A DNA stretch of 64,000 nt from Antedon mediterranea (GCF_964355755.1 NC_092676.1:22240288-22304287); one strand, 5' to 3'; positions 27,349-38,685 are shown, numbered from the stretch's first letter. Notes: generated by a model from the sequence alone, not told the origin. Translations and numbers: made by a program.

Positions 27349-30300
27349 ATGAAGAAATTAGTGAGCGTGAAGGGAATCTGTAAAATGCTCTTCTTTGCAC
27401 TGGTTTTGTATACAGCTTATGTATGAAACTACTGTATTATTATTATTTTACTTATTTTTTAGACAAAATATGTTATCCAGATTTAGCGTAATTTATAACA
27501 CAATGACATCAGGCCTATCAACTGTTAGGCATAATATCTAGATCTTCCAGATCTATAATACTGAGATCTGAGTTTTCTTTACACCCCGTACTATAGGTTC
27601 TATTGTAGGCATTGAACTGTAATTTCAAAATGGATACCGTAGTATATATAATACTTATTATTATTTACATTTCAGATTATGGCATTACGTTATGTTGTTC
27701 AACCTCCAGTAACGTTTGCAATGATTCCAAGTTGTAGGCCTAAAAGTTACGAACTGGTAGGCATATGAAAGTTTAGTTACCATATGACTCAGCGCAAGGA
27801 AGGATACAGCGCAATCACAAGCCATCACTTGTTGCGTAGCGTTTTAGTGGGAACCTAGCTTTAGCTCTTATCATTACGTTGCAACGCGTTGGTCTGAAGA
27901 TTTTGATATTTCTCGAAAATAGAAAAAAGATTTAATTTTTCATATTTTTTCAGGGACAATAGGCTTACATATTTTTTAAGCAACATCTTGTTTTGGTAGG
28001 ATATAGACAGATGCCCTTTTCACTCGAGCTCTGTGAATTCAGTTACGGTGAGCTATTATATGGGAGCTTCAAAGTGTTCAAACTAAGCAGTGAAAATGGA
28101 TCATCTGCTTTTTTTTTTTTTTTTATCTTAGGATATTTTATGGATTATTTTTATGTATAAAGCGCTTAGAAACATTGTATTAGGCGCGCTATCAATCAAT
28201 CAATTTCTTTTATTTCAGAAATTTCATCCATATCAACAAACTTAGGCCTACAAACAGAAAAAGAAAATTGGCAAACTATAAGCTTAAATATACTTCTGTA
28301 TCTACAATACATTTTTTAGTTATGGAGCAAATGTTTGCAAACACCAAGCAACAAGAATATTACAACTAAAAAGACTACCATTTCTATTACTATTAGTAGT
28401 ACAGTATTACTATTATTAGTAATAATATTATTAGGCCTATTCTTGTTATTATTATTATTATTGTTGTTATTATTGTTTTAATATAGGTTCTTGCAACAAC
28501 AAATTACCGCGTTGAAAATGAAAAACAGATTACCAAGGTATGTTGCTATTTATTTTTCTAAACTAAACATGACCTCGCTCTTCAAATACAACTATGAATA
28601 CATTTTATAATCCTTTTTTTTTATCAATAAACAAGAAATATAGTATTTTTGCGATATCTGCAGCAGACCTACTACTGTTGTGTTCTAATTTATGTGTAAC
28701 ACTGAATTTTTAGTTGATATATTTATTTTTTGTGACCCTTAACATTAGAGCCTAAATGCGTTCAATTAAGTGTGACATTTGTCTAAACCTAAAAATAAAA
28801 ACAAAATACAGTTAACATTTTCTAAAATAATAGAATAATAAATGAGAAAATGGGTATTAATATTTATTTTGATTTCCAATAATAAAATAAATATAATGTA
28901 TAATCATCTTTATTTCAAGCAAATAGTATACAACATCAATAACAGATAATAATATAAATATCAAAAGGTAAAATAATAATTTTGTTGAAGATTGATTTAA
29001 ATTAAGAAAGATTACAGTTTAAAATAACCAGCGAATTATTTTTTCAAGTTAATTTTATTCAAACAAAGCAACACAATGCGGTATAGTGTTTTGTCGTTGT
29101 TTCTGGATTCTAATTTCTCCAGGAAAAATGAAATTTAAAATAATGTTAAAAAGAGGAAACAACGAAAAACACCAACATTAACACGAGAAAGTTGTAGCAA
29201 TCGCTTCTAATTATCGAATTACCCGGACAGGCTACTATTTTACAGAAAACCCATAGGCCTAAAGCTTTTGGAATTACAAATTCGTCAAACACAAGGTATT
29301 ATGTTAAGCATTCTGGTCAATCTGTCAACGCCGGTAGCTACTTCAGTGTGATTATTGAAGCTAGAGCCATCAACAACAGTCATTCCCGAAAAGGAGGAGA
29401 TTTTTGGTATGCAACTATAAGAAATAAGGTTGTAAATGTAGCAGGCAAGATAACTGATTTTGATAACGGTACTTATGAGGCTAAGTTTTTTGCTGCACAG
29501 CCAGGTGAATATGATGTTGAAATTACATTGGTACATCCGTCTAAAACCACTGATTTTATTGAAAATGTACTTTGGCCGATGGAAGACAGAGTCGTATGGA
29601 ATGGTAATTTCACATCGAACGACAATAAAACACACGAAATAAAAAGGTGTAAACTGAAAGTGCATGCTGACTACAATAATACATGTGTTTATAGTTTTCC
29701 ACTGGCGTTGGGAACAACCGAACTTGTATGTGATAAACCGAACGAGAAAATGTTTACGTGTGATTCATTGACGTCACTCAAGTCCAAGAATACCTACATT
29801 GAAAGACATTTTTCTTATTTATTTTCTGACAATTCTGCCCTCTTTCAAAAGTAAGTTCGTTCATTTGTTGATTTACCATAAACAAAACCCCCATTGACAA
29901 ATACAGTCATTAAGCCTACAAATGCAATAACATAATGCGAATACATAGAGATGAAAATGAGTAGCTTTATAACAAATCTATAGATGATATCTGGATATGT
30001 GTATTATATTTTTTGAATAGTAGAATGACATGTTAGCACAAGACTACAATTGAAGTACTGTTTCTTCTCCATGAAAACAACACACAAAACAAAACCAATA
30101 TCCGTAAATCTTTTAATGGTAACCCTGGGTTATTATTCTTTGCCTTTTTTATGTTGGGTTACTATTAGAAGAGGGGTTAGTATTAGAGTAGTGGGTTACT
30201 ATTACTAATCTTAAATGAGGCACCTGAAAATAGTAACCCACCCCCAACTGTTCCGGTCAGCAACTAATAGCGAAATAATAAACAAGTTTGGTTAAACTCT

Positions 30301-32270
30301 AACTTCATTTTATAAACTAAAAAATACTCAATCCTCCCCCACTCCGAGATCAACATGCCTTATCTCCTTATTTTCAAAATACGGCTGTCATAAACGACCA
30401 GTCTTCATAATGGAAATATTTTGTGACTCTAACAGTAGCTCCCATGGGTTAGAGTGTGAGTTACTATTAGAAGATTTACGGTAATTGCTATTTTATTTAA
30501 GTTTTACCATTAATTATAAAAAATAATACCTGCTTTTAATGTTTTGGCTTAGGCTATAATGTTTGTAATAAAGTGATTTTATGTAAACATTGTCTCTCTG
30601 TAGGTCTGTAACGTACGTTAGGATTTTGAATGGTCCTCTAAAAATAAACATCACAGGTAAATGTTGCACTTTTTTGTTTACTCAAATCACACTGGGCTAT
30701 TATTGAGATGGCATGTCAACGTTTTAGACCGTTACATGTTATACAAATACCGAATGTTTATGATGAGTGCAATGGTACAAGTAATTTCATTTGGTGAAAG
30801 ATGAAAGGTTATATTTTCATGAGGCAAAGCTCAGTTCAGTTCAAAAAAATGTATTCATTCAATAATGGCATATTATTGTACAGCCGAGTAAAAATATATC
30901 AGGTAAGCCTAATCTTTTTCGTGTTCATTTTTCAGCCAATGACTTTTTTATTTAAAGATGTATTGTCCTCTGAAAAAATAGTTCTTAACATTTTTTTTGT
31001 CATTTTAATTTCACATAATAGTTATCCACTTTGACCAAAAATTGGATCATAAAAAAATTATTTACCTGCAAAACTGTAATTTAAAGCAAAAAAATAGTCA
31101 AATTGGCTGCCAGACAATGTCTTTTTGATTGAATTTAACCATTTATTATGTTATTTTATAAGTGAAAACATAATTTTTTCGTTTTTTTCTCTACGGAAGT
31201 GATTACCTTTATTAAAACTATATATCACATTTGAACTTTGTATTTTGTTATCAATATTCTAAGTGTAGGCCTATAGGCCTAATATAATTATGCAAAATAG
31301 GTGAAAACATGTATGTAAATAAAATCATGTGTAATACTATATTATTTGATTCGCGCCTATTTTCAGCCTGTTTTCCACTATGCAAATTTTAGCGTCAGCT
31401 TACACGCATGCGTATTCATATTTCCATCTCCCAAATCCCTCTCTACGCATGTGTATAAGCTGACGCTTTAGATTCGCTAGAATAACTTTTTGTTTTCCAG
31501 AAACTTCTGAAAACACAGTGTATCACTTACCAGAATGCAAAGCAGATCTACCAGCTACAATTAGTGATGGTTTTTGGATGAAAAATTCTTGGACGTCTCT
31601 ACGGTGTAAGTCAAAGCAGTGGTCAAGGGTGGAAATAAGAAAATGCGTAAAGGGAAAACAACTTTACTTCTTTGGAGACTCCACAACAAGGCAATGGAAT
31701 GGTGGCTTACTTGATCTTCTAGGTCTTCGCAAAAGCAACATGACAAAATATCCTAACGCTAAGAAAACATACCATTCAAGTGATGTTGTTAATCTGACAT
31801 TTCATTTCCATCCATTCACACTAGGAGTAACTAATAGTCCATATCGCATTGGTAGATGGGAATATGAGATCATGGACAACCTGGACACTAGGATTTGTAA
31901 TTATATTATTATGATCAGTCCATGGGCCCATTATACACAGTGGGTAAAAGAACGGTATATAGAGAGACTTTACCTCTTGCGTCAAACAATTCTGAGATTA
32001 CGAAAGCGTTGTCCTAATACAGTTTTTGTTATCAAAACGCCGAAACCCCGGAATCACGATACAGGAACTTCTCTCCTTTATGCCGGTGATAAGTTGATTT
32101 ACGATATTCGAAGTTTCTTTCTTGATGTATTTAAAAATATTGGTATTCATATTATTGATGTATGGGATATGAATTTGGCGCACCCATCTAAATCAACAAT
32201 CCATATGCCGATAAGAATTATTTATCAAGAGTTATATCTATTTCTTTCCCATGTTTGCAAAGTAGAATAG
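27349..32270 (+). CDS. NXPE family protein (neurexophilin/PC-esterase), 7 exons
   Basis: Exons: 27349-27420, 27676-27756, 28000-28047, 28487-28537, 29246-29850, 30604-30656, 31501-32270. All are GT-AG with continuous phase, giving 559 aa, the usual NXPE length. Three tiny in-phase exons (81, 48, 51 nt) are inferred from splice signals and from the total length. Residues 11-24 are hydrophobic ('MLFFALVLYTAY'), fitting a signal anchor for the secretory pathway. The neurexophilin-like domain (about 105-230) shows 'GGDFWYATIRN', 'DFDNGTYEAKF' and 'VEITLVHPS'. The C-terminal PC-esterase domain begins 'YHLPECKADLP', has the nucleophile GDS at 362-364 ('YFFGDSTTRQW'), and ends with 'DVWDMN' plus a downstream His supplying the D/H pair. 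Mammalian NXPE1 is linked to sialic-acid O-acetylation; I cannot tell the substrate here. Introns carry several MITEs. Confidence 0.92.
27781..27866 (+). mobile_element. fragment of 'ttcccactag' MITE
   Basis: It contains 'caatcacaagccatcacttg' and ends 'tagtgggaacctagcttta', matching the MITE at 34979-35164. Lies in NXPE intron 2. Confidence 0.6.
30102..30481. mobile_element. MITE with CCGTAAATCTT ends
   Basis: Left end CCGTAAATCTTTTAATGGTA and right end the complement of CCGTAAATCTTCTAATAGTA (two mismatches over 20). Further symmetric 'gggttactatta' words occur inside. Flanking TA on both sides is compatible with a TA target. Lies in NXPE intron 5. Confidence 0.75.
30952..31140 (+). mobile_element. 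one end of a TTAA-type MITE
   Basis: TTAAAGATGTATTGTCC here is the same end as at 32520, but with no clear partner end downstream. A decayed copy in NXPE intron 6. Confidence 0.55.
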
Positions 32271-32519
32271 TGTTTTAAAATTTTCTTTTATAATTCCAGG
32301 CAATTCTGCCTGCCTTTATTAGGAAACTACAACTATTTTACTGTAGTGAACTTTTTCTTCTTAAAAGATACAAATTACAATTTTGAAAGATTAACGTAAG
32401 AATATATACATTTGTTAGTAACTTGTGTGAGCGATTGCGCCAATAATAAGGGCTCATGAAGGTTCCCTTTCAGTCCCATAAGGCGGACATACAAGGTGAT
32501 ACTCGTCTCACAGATTTCC

Positions 32520-33072
32520 TTAAAGATGTATTGTCCCTTGAAACACAAAAAAATGACGGTCAAAATATTCTAAATTTAAATTGGCCATATCAAAGTAATA
32601 TTAAAGTTATTCACTTTAAGTCGAAAATTCGAGGCAAAAACAACAAGTTTACGTAATTAACAGTTAAATTAATTTGATTACATTTCATCTGGAAAATCTC
32701 ACGAGCGAAAGTAAACAAAGATTTCAAACCACGAGTATGCATTATGCATGATGCTAATTAGGATTGTTTACAACTCGTCGCGGTTGAGAAGGTGTTTTCA
32801 CACAGATCGCGAGGAAGTTTATGATTATACATACAGAGTAGTCAAACAAGCGCGTTGCATTATGAATATGTTTTGATCGAAAACTTTGACTGGAAGTCAA
32901 AGTTATTTTTTGAACCAAAAAACGTCCGTATTTCGGTTGAATTATTTTTTTTTTCAACTAATGTTTGGTGAAAGTTAATAACTATCATGATACTTCAAAA
33001 TAACCACTTTGTTTTGAAATATTAAAAAAAAATTTTTTTTGGGAATTACTCAAAGGGACAATACATCTTTAA
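32520..33072. mobile_element. TTAA-flanked MITE, 553 bp
   Basis: TTAA at 32520-32523 and 33069-33072 flank inverted ends AGATGTATTGTCCCTT. The interior is AT-rich with no transposase. The plus frame at 32456-32656 overlaps its end and is not a gene. Confidence 0.85.
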
Positions 33073-33265
33073 CTTATCGTTCTAATTAATTAATTAATTA
33101 AATTACAGTATATCACCGGGCGGTTTAGAATGTATGTTCTATGTCTAATGTGTCTATATTATTAATTAATTAATGTTCTTTGCCTGTTGTGTTTATATAT
33201 ATGTTTATAGATATATGTATATTTGTATATATATTTGTATTTTGTTTTTATTTTATTTTCGTTTT

Positions 33266-33342
33266 GTGCTATTTGCTATTTGTTTTCTATGAAAATACTG
33301 TAATGTACGGTGAGAGTAAATAAAGAATTGAATTTTTGGCGG
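33266..33342 (+). repeat. LINE-like 3' tail, left copy of inverted pair
   Basis: 'tgttttctatga', 'tgtaatgtacggtg' and 'aataaagaattgaa' recur in reverse complement at 33744-33826. The AATAAAGAATTG ending resembles non-LTR retrotransposon tails. Confidence 0.6.
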
Positions 33343-33743
33343 TCGCGCATGCGTCATAGACTTTAACATGACATTTAATTGTGTTATGAATACTTAATAG
33401 AATATTTACTATTCAGATATGGAAGCATTGACTGCGTGAGTCACTTTGTGACCGGGAATTGGGAATGACATCTCCATACATCGTTCTTCAAACAGTGTCA
33501 TAAGGTAATTAAATAGTAAAAAATATTTAATTAAACATTTTCTCTTGGAGATTAATTCAAAAAGCATTAATCACATGCAGTTTGGCGAATGAGATTCTTT
33601 AGTTGAATTGTTAATTTTTATCACGACTCGATGAAATAACAACGAACGGCCTTAGAAAACAGTTTCACCTGTTTTTTAATGTAGTAGGCCTACTTAAAAG
33701 TTCATGAATTTTAAACCACGGCATATGTGCAATAATTTTGTAT

Positions 33744-33826
33744 GCGCGACATCTCATTAACCAATTCTTTATTGACTCCCACCGTACGTTACAGTGTTGT
33801 CATAGAAAACAAATAACAAATAATTC
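33744..33826 (-). repeat. LINE-like 3' tail, right copy of inverted pair
   Basis: Reverse complement of 33266-33342 at high identity. It abuts the truncated first unit of the tRNA array, so its insertion may define the array edge. 33343-33743 between the copies holds no gene. Confidence 0.6.
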
Positions 33827-33859
33827 GTTGTCAGACCTTATCCATTGGGCCTCAGGACC
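33824..33859 (-). pseudogene. truncated tRNA-Arg at array edge
   Basis: Only the 5' half of the tRNA (acceptor strand to anticodon) remains. The rest is replaced by the LINE-like tail. Confidence 0.85.
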
Positions 33860-33967
33860 ACTCAATACATACTTCTTGCTGGTGCCCGAATCTTAATCCA
33901 CTAGCGTTGAACATGAGGAGTGCAATGTTAAATGGTTCTCGAAAAAATATTGTAAACAAAAAAAGCA

Positions 33968-34040
33968 CGATCCTGCTAGGACTCGAACCTGGAATCCCCT
34001 GATTCGTAGTCAGATGCCTTATCCATTGGGCCACAGGACC
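33968..34040 (-). tRNA. tRNA-Arg(ACG) unit 1
   Basis: One change from consensus, in the T-stem 3' strand. Confidence 0.85.
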
Positions 34041-34150
34041 ACCCAATACATACTTTTTGCTGGTGAACGAATCTTAACCCACTAGCGTTGAACGTGGAAA
34101 GTGCAATGTTAAATGGTTCTCGCGGAAAAAAATGTAAAGGAAATGGCATC

Positions 34151-34223
34151 CGATCCTGCCAGGACTCGAACCTGGAATCCCCTGATTCGTAGTCAGATGC
34201 CTTATCCATTGGGCCACAGGACC
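34151..34223 (-). tRNA. tRNA-Arg(ACG) unit 2
   Basis: Identical to consensus, though its downstream T-run is missing ('ggaaatggcatc' in the spacer), so termination may differ. Confidence 0.92.
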
Positions 34224-34334
34224 ACCCAATACATATTTGTTGCTGGTTAACGAATCTTAACCCATTGGCGTTGAACGTGAGGAGTGTAATGTTAATTGGT
34301 TCTCGCGGTAATATTGTAAACCAAATAAAAAACA

Positions 34335-34408
34335 CAATCCTGCCAGGACTCGAACCTAGAATCCCCTGCTTCGTAGTCATATGCTTTATCCAATTGGTCT
34401 ATAGGACC
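34335..34408 (-). pseudogene. tRNA-Arg-like unit 3
   Basis: 74 bases, with changes in the acceptor, D arm and anticodon stem. Probably not functional. Confidence 0.8.
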
Positions 34409-34512
34409 ACCCAATACATACGTATTGCTGGTAAACGAATCTTAACCCGTTGAACGTAAGGAGTACAATCTTAAATGGTTCTAGCGGAAATAATTGTTAA
34501 CAAAAAAAAGCA

Positions 34513-34584
34513 CGATCCTGCTAGGAATCGAACCTGGTATCCCTGACTCGTAGTAAGATGCCTTATCCATTGGGCCACAGGACC
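34513..34584 (-). pseudogene. tRNA-Arg-like unit 4
   Basis: 72 bases, with a deletion next to the anticodon stem and several substitutions. Confidence 0.75.
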
Positions 34585-34693
34585 ATCCAATACGTACTTC
34601 TTGCTGGTGAACGAATCTTAACCCACTAGCGTTGAACGTAAGGAGTTCAATGTTAAATGGTTCTCGCAAAGATATTGTAAAGAAAAAAAAGCA

Positions 34694-34766
34694 CGATCCT
34701 GCCAGGACTCGAACCTGGAATTCCCTGATTCGTAGTCAGATGCCTTATCCATTGGTCCACAGGACC
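34694..34766 (-). tRNA. tRNA-Arg(ACG) unit 5
   Basis: Two substitutions, one in the D stem and one in the variable region. Confidence 0.75.
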
Positions 34767-34877
34767 ACCTAATACATACTTCTTGATGGTGAACGTATCT
34801 TAACCCACTAGGGTTGAACATGAGGAGTGCAATGTTAATTGGTTCTCGTGGTAATATTGTAAACCAAAAAAAAAGCA

Positions 34878-34951
34878 CAATCCTGCCAGGACTCGAAACT
34901 GGAATCCCTCCTAATCGTAATCAGATGCTTTATCCATTGGGCTATAGGACC
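34878..34951 (-). pseudogene. tRNA-Arg-like unit 6
   Basis: Degenerate acceptor, altered T loop and a 1-base insertion. Confidence 0.8.
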
Positions 34952-34978
34952 ACCCAATACATTGCTGGTAAATTAATC

Positions 34979-35164
34979 TAAAGCTTGGTTCCCACTAGAA
35001 CGTAACGCAAGGACGTAAACGCAACGCAAGCGTTTTAACCAATGACAAGCGAAGTTATAGACAGTTACCAATCACAAGCGAATAAGCCATCGCTTGTGAT
35101 TGGTCAATTTACTTGCGTTGCGTTACGTCCTTGTGTTACGTCGCTAGTGGGAACCACGCTTTAA
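34979..35164. mobile_element. MITE inserted in a tRNA-array spacer
   Basis: Inverted ends TAAAGCTTGGTTCCCACTAG and its near-complement bracket 186 bases, with internal 'acgtaacgcaagg' symmetry. The insertion falls where normal spacers read 'aatcttaaccc', so the target is probably TTAA with one base since lost on the left. A fragment of the family lies at 27781-27866. Confidence 0.8.
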
Positions 35165-35235
35165 CCTGTTGGCGTTGAACGTAAGGAGTACAATGTTAAA
35201 GGGTTCTCGCAAAAATATTGTAAACAAAAGAAGCA

Positions 35236-35308
35236 CGATCCTGCCAGGACTCGAACCTGGAATCCACTGATTCGTAGTCAGATGCTTTATCCATCGGGCC
35301 ACAGGACC
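35236..35308 (-). tRNA. tRNA-Arg(ACG) unit 7
   Basis: Three substitutions (variable region, D arm). Confidence 0.7.
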
Positions 35309-35416
35309 ACTCAATACATACTTCTTGCTGATGCCCGAATCTTAACCCAGTAGCGTTGAACGTAAGGAGTACAATTTTAAATTGTTCTCGCAAAAATATT
35401 GTAGACAAAAAAAGAA

Positions 35417-35489
35417 CGATCCTGCCAGGACTCGAACCTGGAATCCTCTGATTCGTAGTCAGATGCCTTATCCATTGGGCCACAGGACC
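35417..35489 (-). tRNA. tRNA-Arg(ACG) unit 8
   Basis: One substitution, in the variable loop next to the anticodon stem. Confidence 0.88.
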
Positions 35490-35600
35490 ACCCAATGCAT
35501 ACTTCTGGTGGCTGGTGCCCGAATCTTAACCCATTAGCGTTGAACGTGAGGTGTACAAGGTTAAAGGGTTCTCGCAAAAATATTGGAAACAAAAAAAGCA

Positions 35601-35673
35601 CGATCCTGCCAGGGCTCGAACCTAGAATCCCCTGATTCGTAGTCAGATGCCTTATCCATTGGGTAACAGGACC
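35601..35673 (-). tRNA. tRNA-Arg(ACG) unit 9
   Basis: Four substitutions, including a D-stem pair change; same allele as unit 10. Confidence 0.65.
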
Positions 35674-35780
35674 ACCCAATACATACTTCTTGCTGGTGCC
35701 CGAATCTTAACCCAGTAGCGTTGAACTTAAGGAGTACAATGTTAAAGGGTTCTCGCAAAAATATTGTAAACAAAAAAGCA

Positions 35781-35853
35781 CGATCCTGCCAGGGCTCGAA
35801 CCTAGAATCCCCTGATTCGTAGTCAGATGCCTTATCCATTGGGTAACAGGACC
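35781..35853 (-). tRNA. tRNA-Arg(ACG) unit 10
   Basis: Same tRNA sequence as unit 9: a recent unit duplication. Confidence 0.65.
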
Positions 35854-35960
35854 ACCCAATACATACTTCTTGCTGGTGCCCGAATCTTAAGCCACTAGCG
35901 TTGAACTTAAGGAGTACAATGTTAAAGGGTTCTCGCAAAAATATTGTAAACAAAAAAGCA

Positions 35961-36033
35961 CGATCCTGCCAGGGCTCGAACCTGGAATCCCCTAATTCGT
36001 AGTTAGATGCATTATCCATTGGACCACAGGACC
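35961..36033 (-). tRNA. tRNA-Arg(ACG) unit 11
   Basis: Five substitutions spread over the anticodon and D arms. Confidence 0.6.
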
Positions 36034-36141
36034 ACCCAATACATACATCTTGCTGGTGAACGAATCTTAACCCATTGGCATTGAACGTGAGGAGTACAAT
36101 GTTAAAGGGTTCTCGTTAAAATAGTGTAAACAAAAAAAGCA

Positions 36142-36214
36142 CGATCCTGCCAGGACTCGAACCTGGAATCCCCTGATTCGTAGTCAGATGCCTTATCCAT
36201 TGGGCCACAGGACC
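36142..36214 (-). tRNA. tRNA-Arg(ACG) unit 12
   Basis: Identical to consensus; T7 terminator. Confidence 0.95.
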
Positions 36215-36321
36215 ACCCAATACATACTGCTTGCTGGTGCCCGAATCTTAACCCACTAGCGTTGAACGTAAGGAGTACAATGTTAAATGGTTCTCGCAAA
36301 AATATTGTAAACAAAAAAGCA

Positions 36322-36394
36322 CGATCCTGCCAGGACTCGAACCTGGAATCCTCTAATTCGTAATCAGATGCTTTATTCATTGGGCCATAGGACC
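36322..36394 (-). tRNA. tRNA-Arg(ACG) unit 13
   Basis: About six substitutions. The anticodon is kept but stems are weakened. Confidence 0.5.
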
Positions 36395-36502
36395 ACTCAA
36401 TACATACTTCTTGCTGATGCCCGAATCTTAACCCAGTAGCGTTGAACGTAAGGAGTACAATTTTAAATTGTTCTCGCAAAAATATTGTAGACAAAAAAAG
36501 AA

Positions 36503-36575
36503 CGATCCTGCCAGGACTCGAACCTGGAATCCCCTGATTCGTAGTCAGATGCCTTATCCATTGGGCCACAGGACC
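36503..36575 (-). tRNA. tRNA-Arg(ACG) unit 14
   Basis: Identical to consensus. Confidence 0.95.
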
Positions 36576-36682
36576 ACTCAATACATACTTCTTGCTGATG
36601 CCCGAATCTTAACCCAGTAGCGTTGAACGTAAGGAGTACAATGTTAAATGGTTCTCGCAAAAATGTTGTAAACAAAAAAGCA

Positions 36683-36754
36683 CGATCCTGCCAGGCTCGA
36701 ACCTGGAATCCCCTGATTCGTAGTCAGATGCTTTATCCTTTGGGCCACAGGACC
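36683..36754 (-). pseudogene. tRNA-Arg-like unit 15
   Basis: One base missing in the T loop/stem junction and two D-arm changes. Confidence 0.6.
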
Positions 36755-36863
36755 ACCCAATACATACTTCTTGCTGGTGAACGAATCTTAACCCATTGGC
36801 ATTGAACGTGAGGAGTGTAATGTTAAATGGTTCTCGCGGAAATATTGTAAAGAAAAAAAGACA

Positions 36864-36936
36864 CGATCCTACCAGGACTCGAACCAGGAATCCCTTGATT
36901 CGTAGTCAGATGCCTTATCCATTGGGCCACAGGACC
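36864..36936 (-). tRNA. tRNA-Arg(ACG) unit 16
   Basis: Three substitutions, including one T-stem mismatch. Confidence 0.6.
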
Positions 36937-37046
36937 ACTCAATACATACCTATTGCTGGTGAACGAATCTTAACCCACTAGCGTTGAACGTGGGGAGTGC
37001 AATGTTAAATGGTTCTCGCGGAAATATTGTAAACAAAAAAAAAGAA

Positions 37047-37122
37047 CGATCCTGCCAGGACTGGAACCTGGAGTCATCCACTGATTCGTAGTCAGATGCC
37101 TTTTTTATTGGGACACAGGACC
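37047..37122 (-). pseudogene. tRNA-Arg-like unit 17
   Basis: 76 bases: insertions in the variable region, altered T loop and a T-run in the D arm. Confidence 0.8.
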
Positions 37123-37235
37123 ACCCAATACATACGTCTTGCAGCTGGTGAACGAATCTTAACCCATTGGCGTTGAACGTGAGGAGTGTAGTCTTAATTG
37201 GTTCTCGCGGTAATATTGTAAACCAAAAATAAGCA

Positions 37236-37307
37236 CGATCCTGCCAGGACTCGAACCTGTTATCCCCTGATCGTAATCAGATGCTTTATTCATTGGGCCA
37301 TAAGACC
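37236..37307 (-). pseudogene. tRNA-Arg-like unit 18
   Basis: 72 bases: one base lost beside the anticodon, and acceptor mismatches. Confidence 0.7.
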
Positions 37308-37418
37308 ACCACTCAATACATACTTCTTGCTGGTGTCCGAATCTTAACCCACTAGCGTTGAACGTAAGGAGTACAATGTTAAATTGTTCTCGCAAAAATA
37401 TTATAAACAAAAAAAGCA

Positions 37419-37490
37419 CGATCCTGCCAGGACTCGAACCTGTTATCCCCTGATCGTAATCAGATGCTTTATTCATTGGGCCATAAGACC
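37419..37490 (-). pseudogene. tRNA-Arg-like unit 19
   Basis: Same defects as unit 18; the 183-bp unit has been duplicated. Confidence 0.7.
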
Positions 37491-37601
37491 ACCACTCAAT
37501 ACATACTTCTTGCTGGTGTCCGAATCTTAACCCACTAGCGTTGAACGTAAGGAGTACAATGTTAAATTGTTCTCGCAAAAATATTATAAACAAAAAAAGC
37601 A

Positions 37602-37674
37602 CGATCCTGCCAGGACTCGAACCTGGAATCTCCTGATTCGTAGTCAGATGCCTTATCCATTGGGCCACAGGACC
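37602..37674 (-). tRNA. tRNA-Arg(ACG) unit 20
   Basis: One substitution, in the variable loop. Confidence 0.88.
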
Positions 37675-37782
37675 ACCCAATACATACCTCTTGCTGGTGC
37701 CCGAATCTTAACCCACTAGCGTTGAACGTAAGGAGTACAATTTTAAATGGTTCTACCGAAAATATTGTAAACAAAAAAAGCA

Positions 37783-37855
37783 CGATCCTCCCAGGACTCG
37801 AACCTGGAATCCCCTGATTCGTAGTCAGATGCCTTATCCATTGGGCCACAGGACC
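37783..37855 (-). tRNA. tRNA-Arg(ACG) unit 21
   Basis: One acceptor-stem change, shared with units 28, 35 and 40. Confidence 0.75.
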
Positions 37856-37963
37856 ACCTAAACCATACTACTTGATGGTGAACGTATCTTAACCCACTAG
37901 CGTTGAACGTAAGGAGTACAATGTTAAATTGTTCTCGCAAAAATATTGTAAACAAAAAAAGCA

Positions 37964-38036
37964 CGATCCTGCCAGGACTCGAACCTGGAATCCCCTGATT
38001 CGTAGTCAGATGCCTTATCCATTGGGCCACAGGACC
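37964..38036 (-). tRNA. tRNA-Arg(ACG) unit 22
   Basis: Identical to consensus; first unit of the higher-order block. Confidence 0.95.
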
Positions 38037-38143
38037 ACCCAATACATACTTCTTGCTGGAGCCCGAATCTTAAGCCACTAGCGTTGAACGTAAGGAGTAC
38101 AATGTTAAAGGGTTCTCGCAAAAATATTGTAAACCAAAAAGCA

Positions 38144-38216
38144 CGATCCTGCCAGAACTCGAACCTGGAATTCCCTAATTCGTAGTCAGATGCCTTATCC
38201 ATTGGACCACAGGACC
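38144..38216 (-). tRNA. tRNA-Arg(ACG) unit 23
   Basis: Four substitutions; relatives are units 30 and 42. Confidence 0.65.
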
Positions 38217-38324
38217 ACCCAATACATACTTCTTGCTGGTGAACGAATCTTAACCCATTGGCATTGAACGTGAGGAGTACAATGTTAAAGGGTTCTCGCA
38301 AAAATATTGTAAACAAAAAAAGCA

Positions 38325-38397
38325 CGATCCTGCCAGGACTCGAACCTGGAATCCCCTGATTCGTAGTCAGATGCCTTATCCATTGGGCCACAGGACC
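38325..38397 (-). tRNA. tRNA-Arg(ACG) unit 24
   Basis: Identical to consensus. Confidence 0.95.
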
Positions 38398-38504
38398 ACC
38401 CAATACATACTCCTTGCTGGTGCCCGAATCTTAACCCACTAGCGTTGAACGTAAGGAGTACAATGTTAAATGGTTCTCGCAAAAATATTGTAAACAAAAA
38501 AGCA

Positions 38505-38577
38505 CGATCCTGCCAGGACTCGAACTTGGAATCCCCTAATTCGTAAACAGATGCTTTATTCATTGGGCCATAGGACC
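38505..38577 (-). tRNA. tRNA-Arg(ACG)-like unit 25
   Basis: About seven substitutions, several in stems; shared with unit 32. Possibly a pseudogene. Confidence 0.5.
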
Positions 38578-38685
38578 ACTCAATACATACTTCTTGCTGA
38601 TGCCCGAATCTTAACCCAGTAGCGTTGAACGTAAAGAGTACAATGTTAAATTGTTCTCGCAAAAATATTGTAAACAAAAAAAGAA

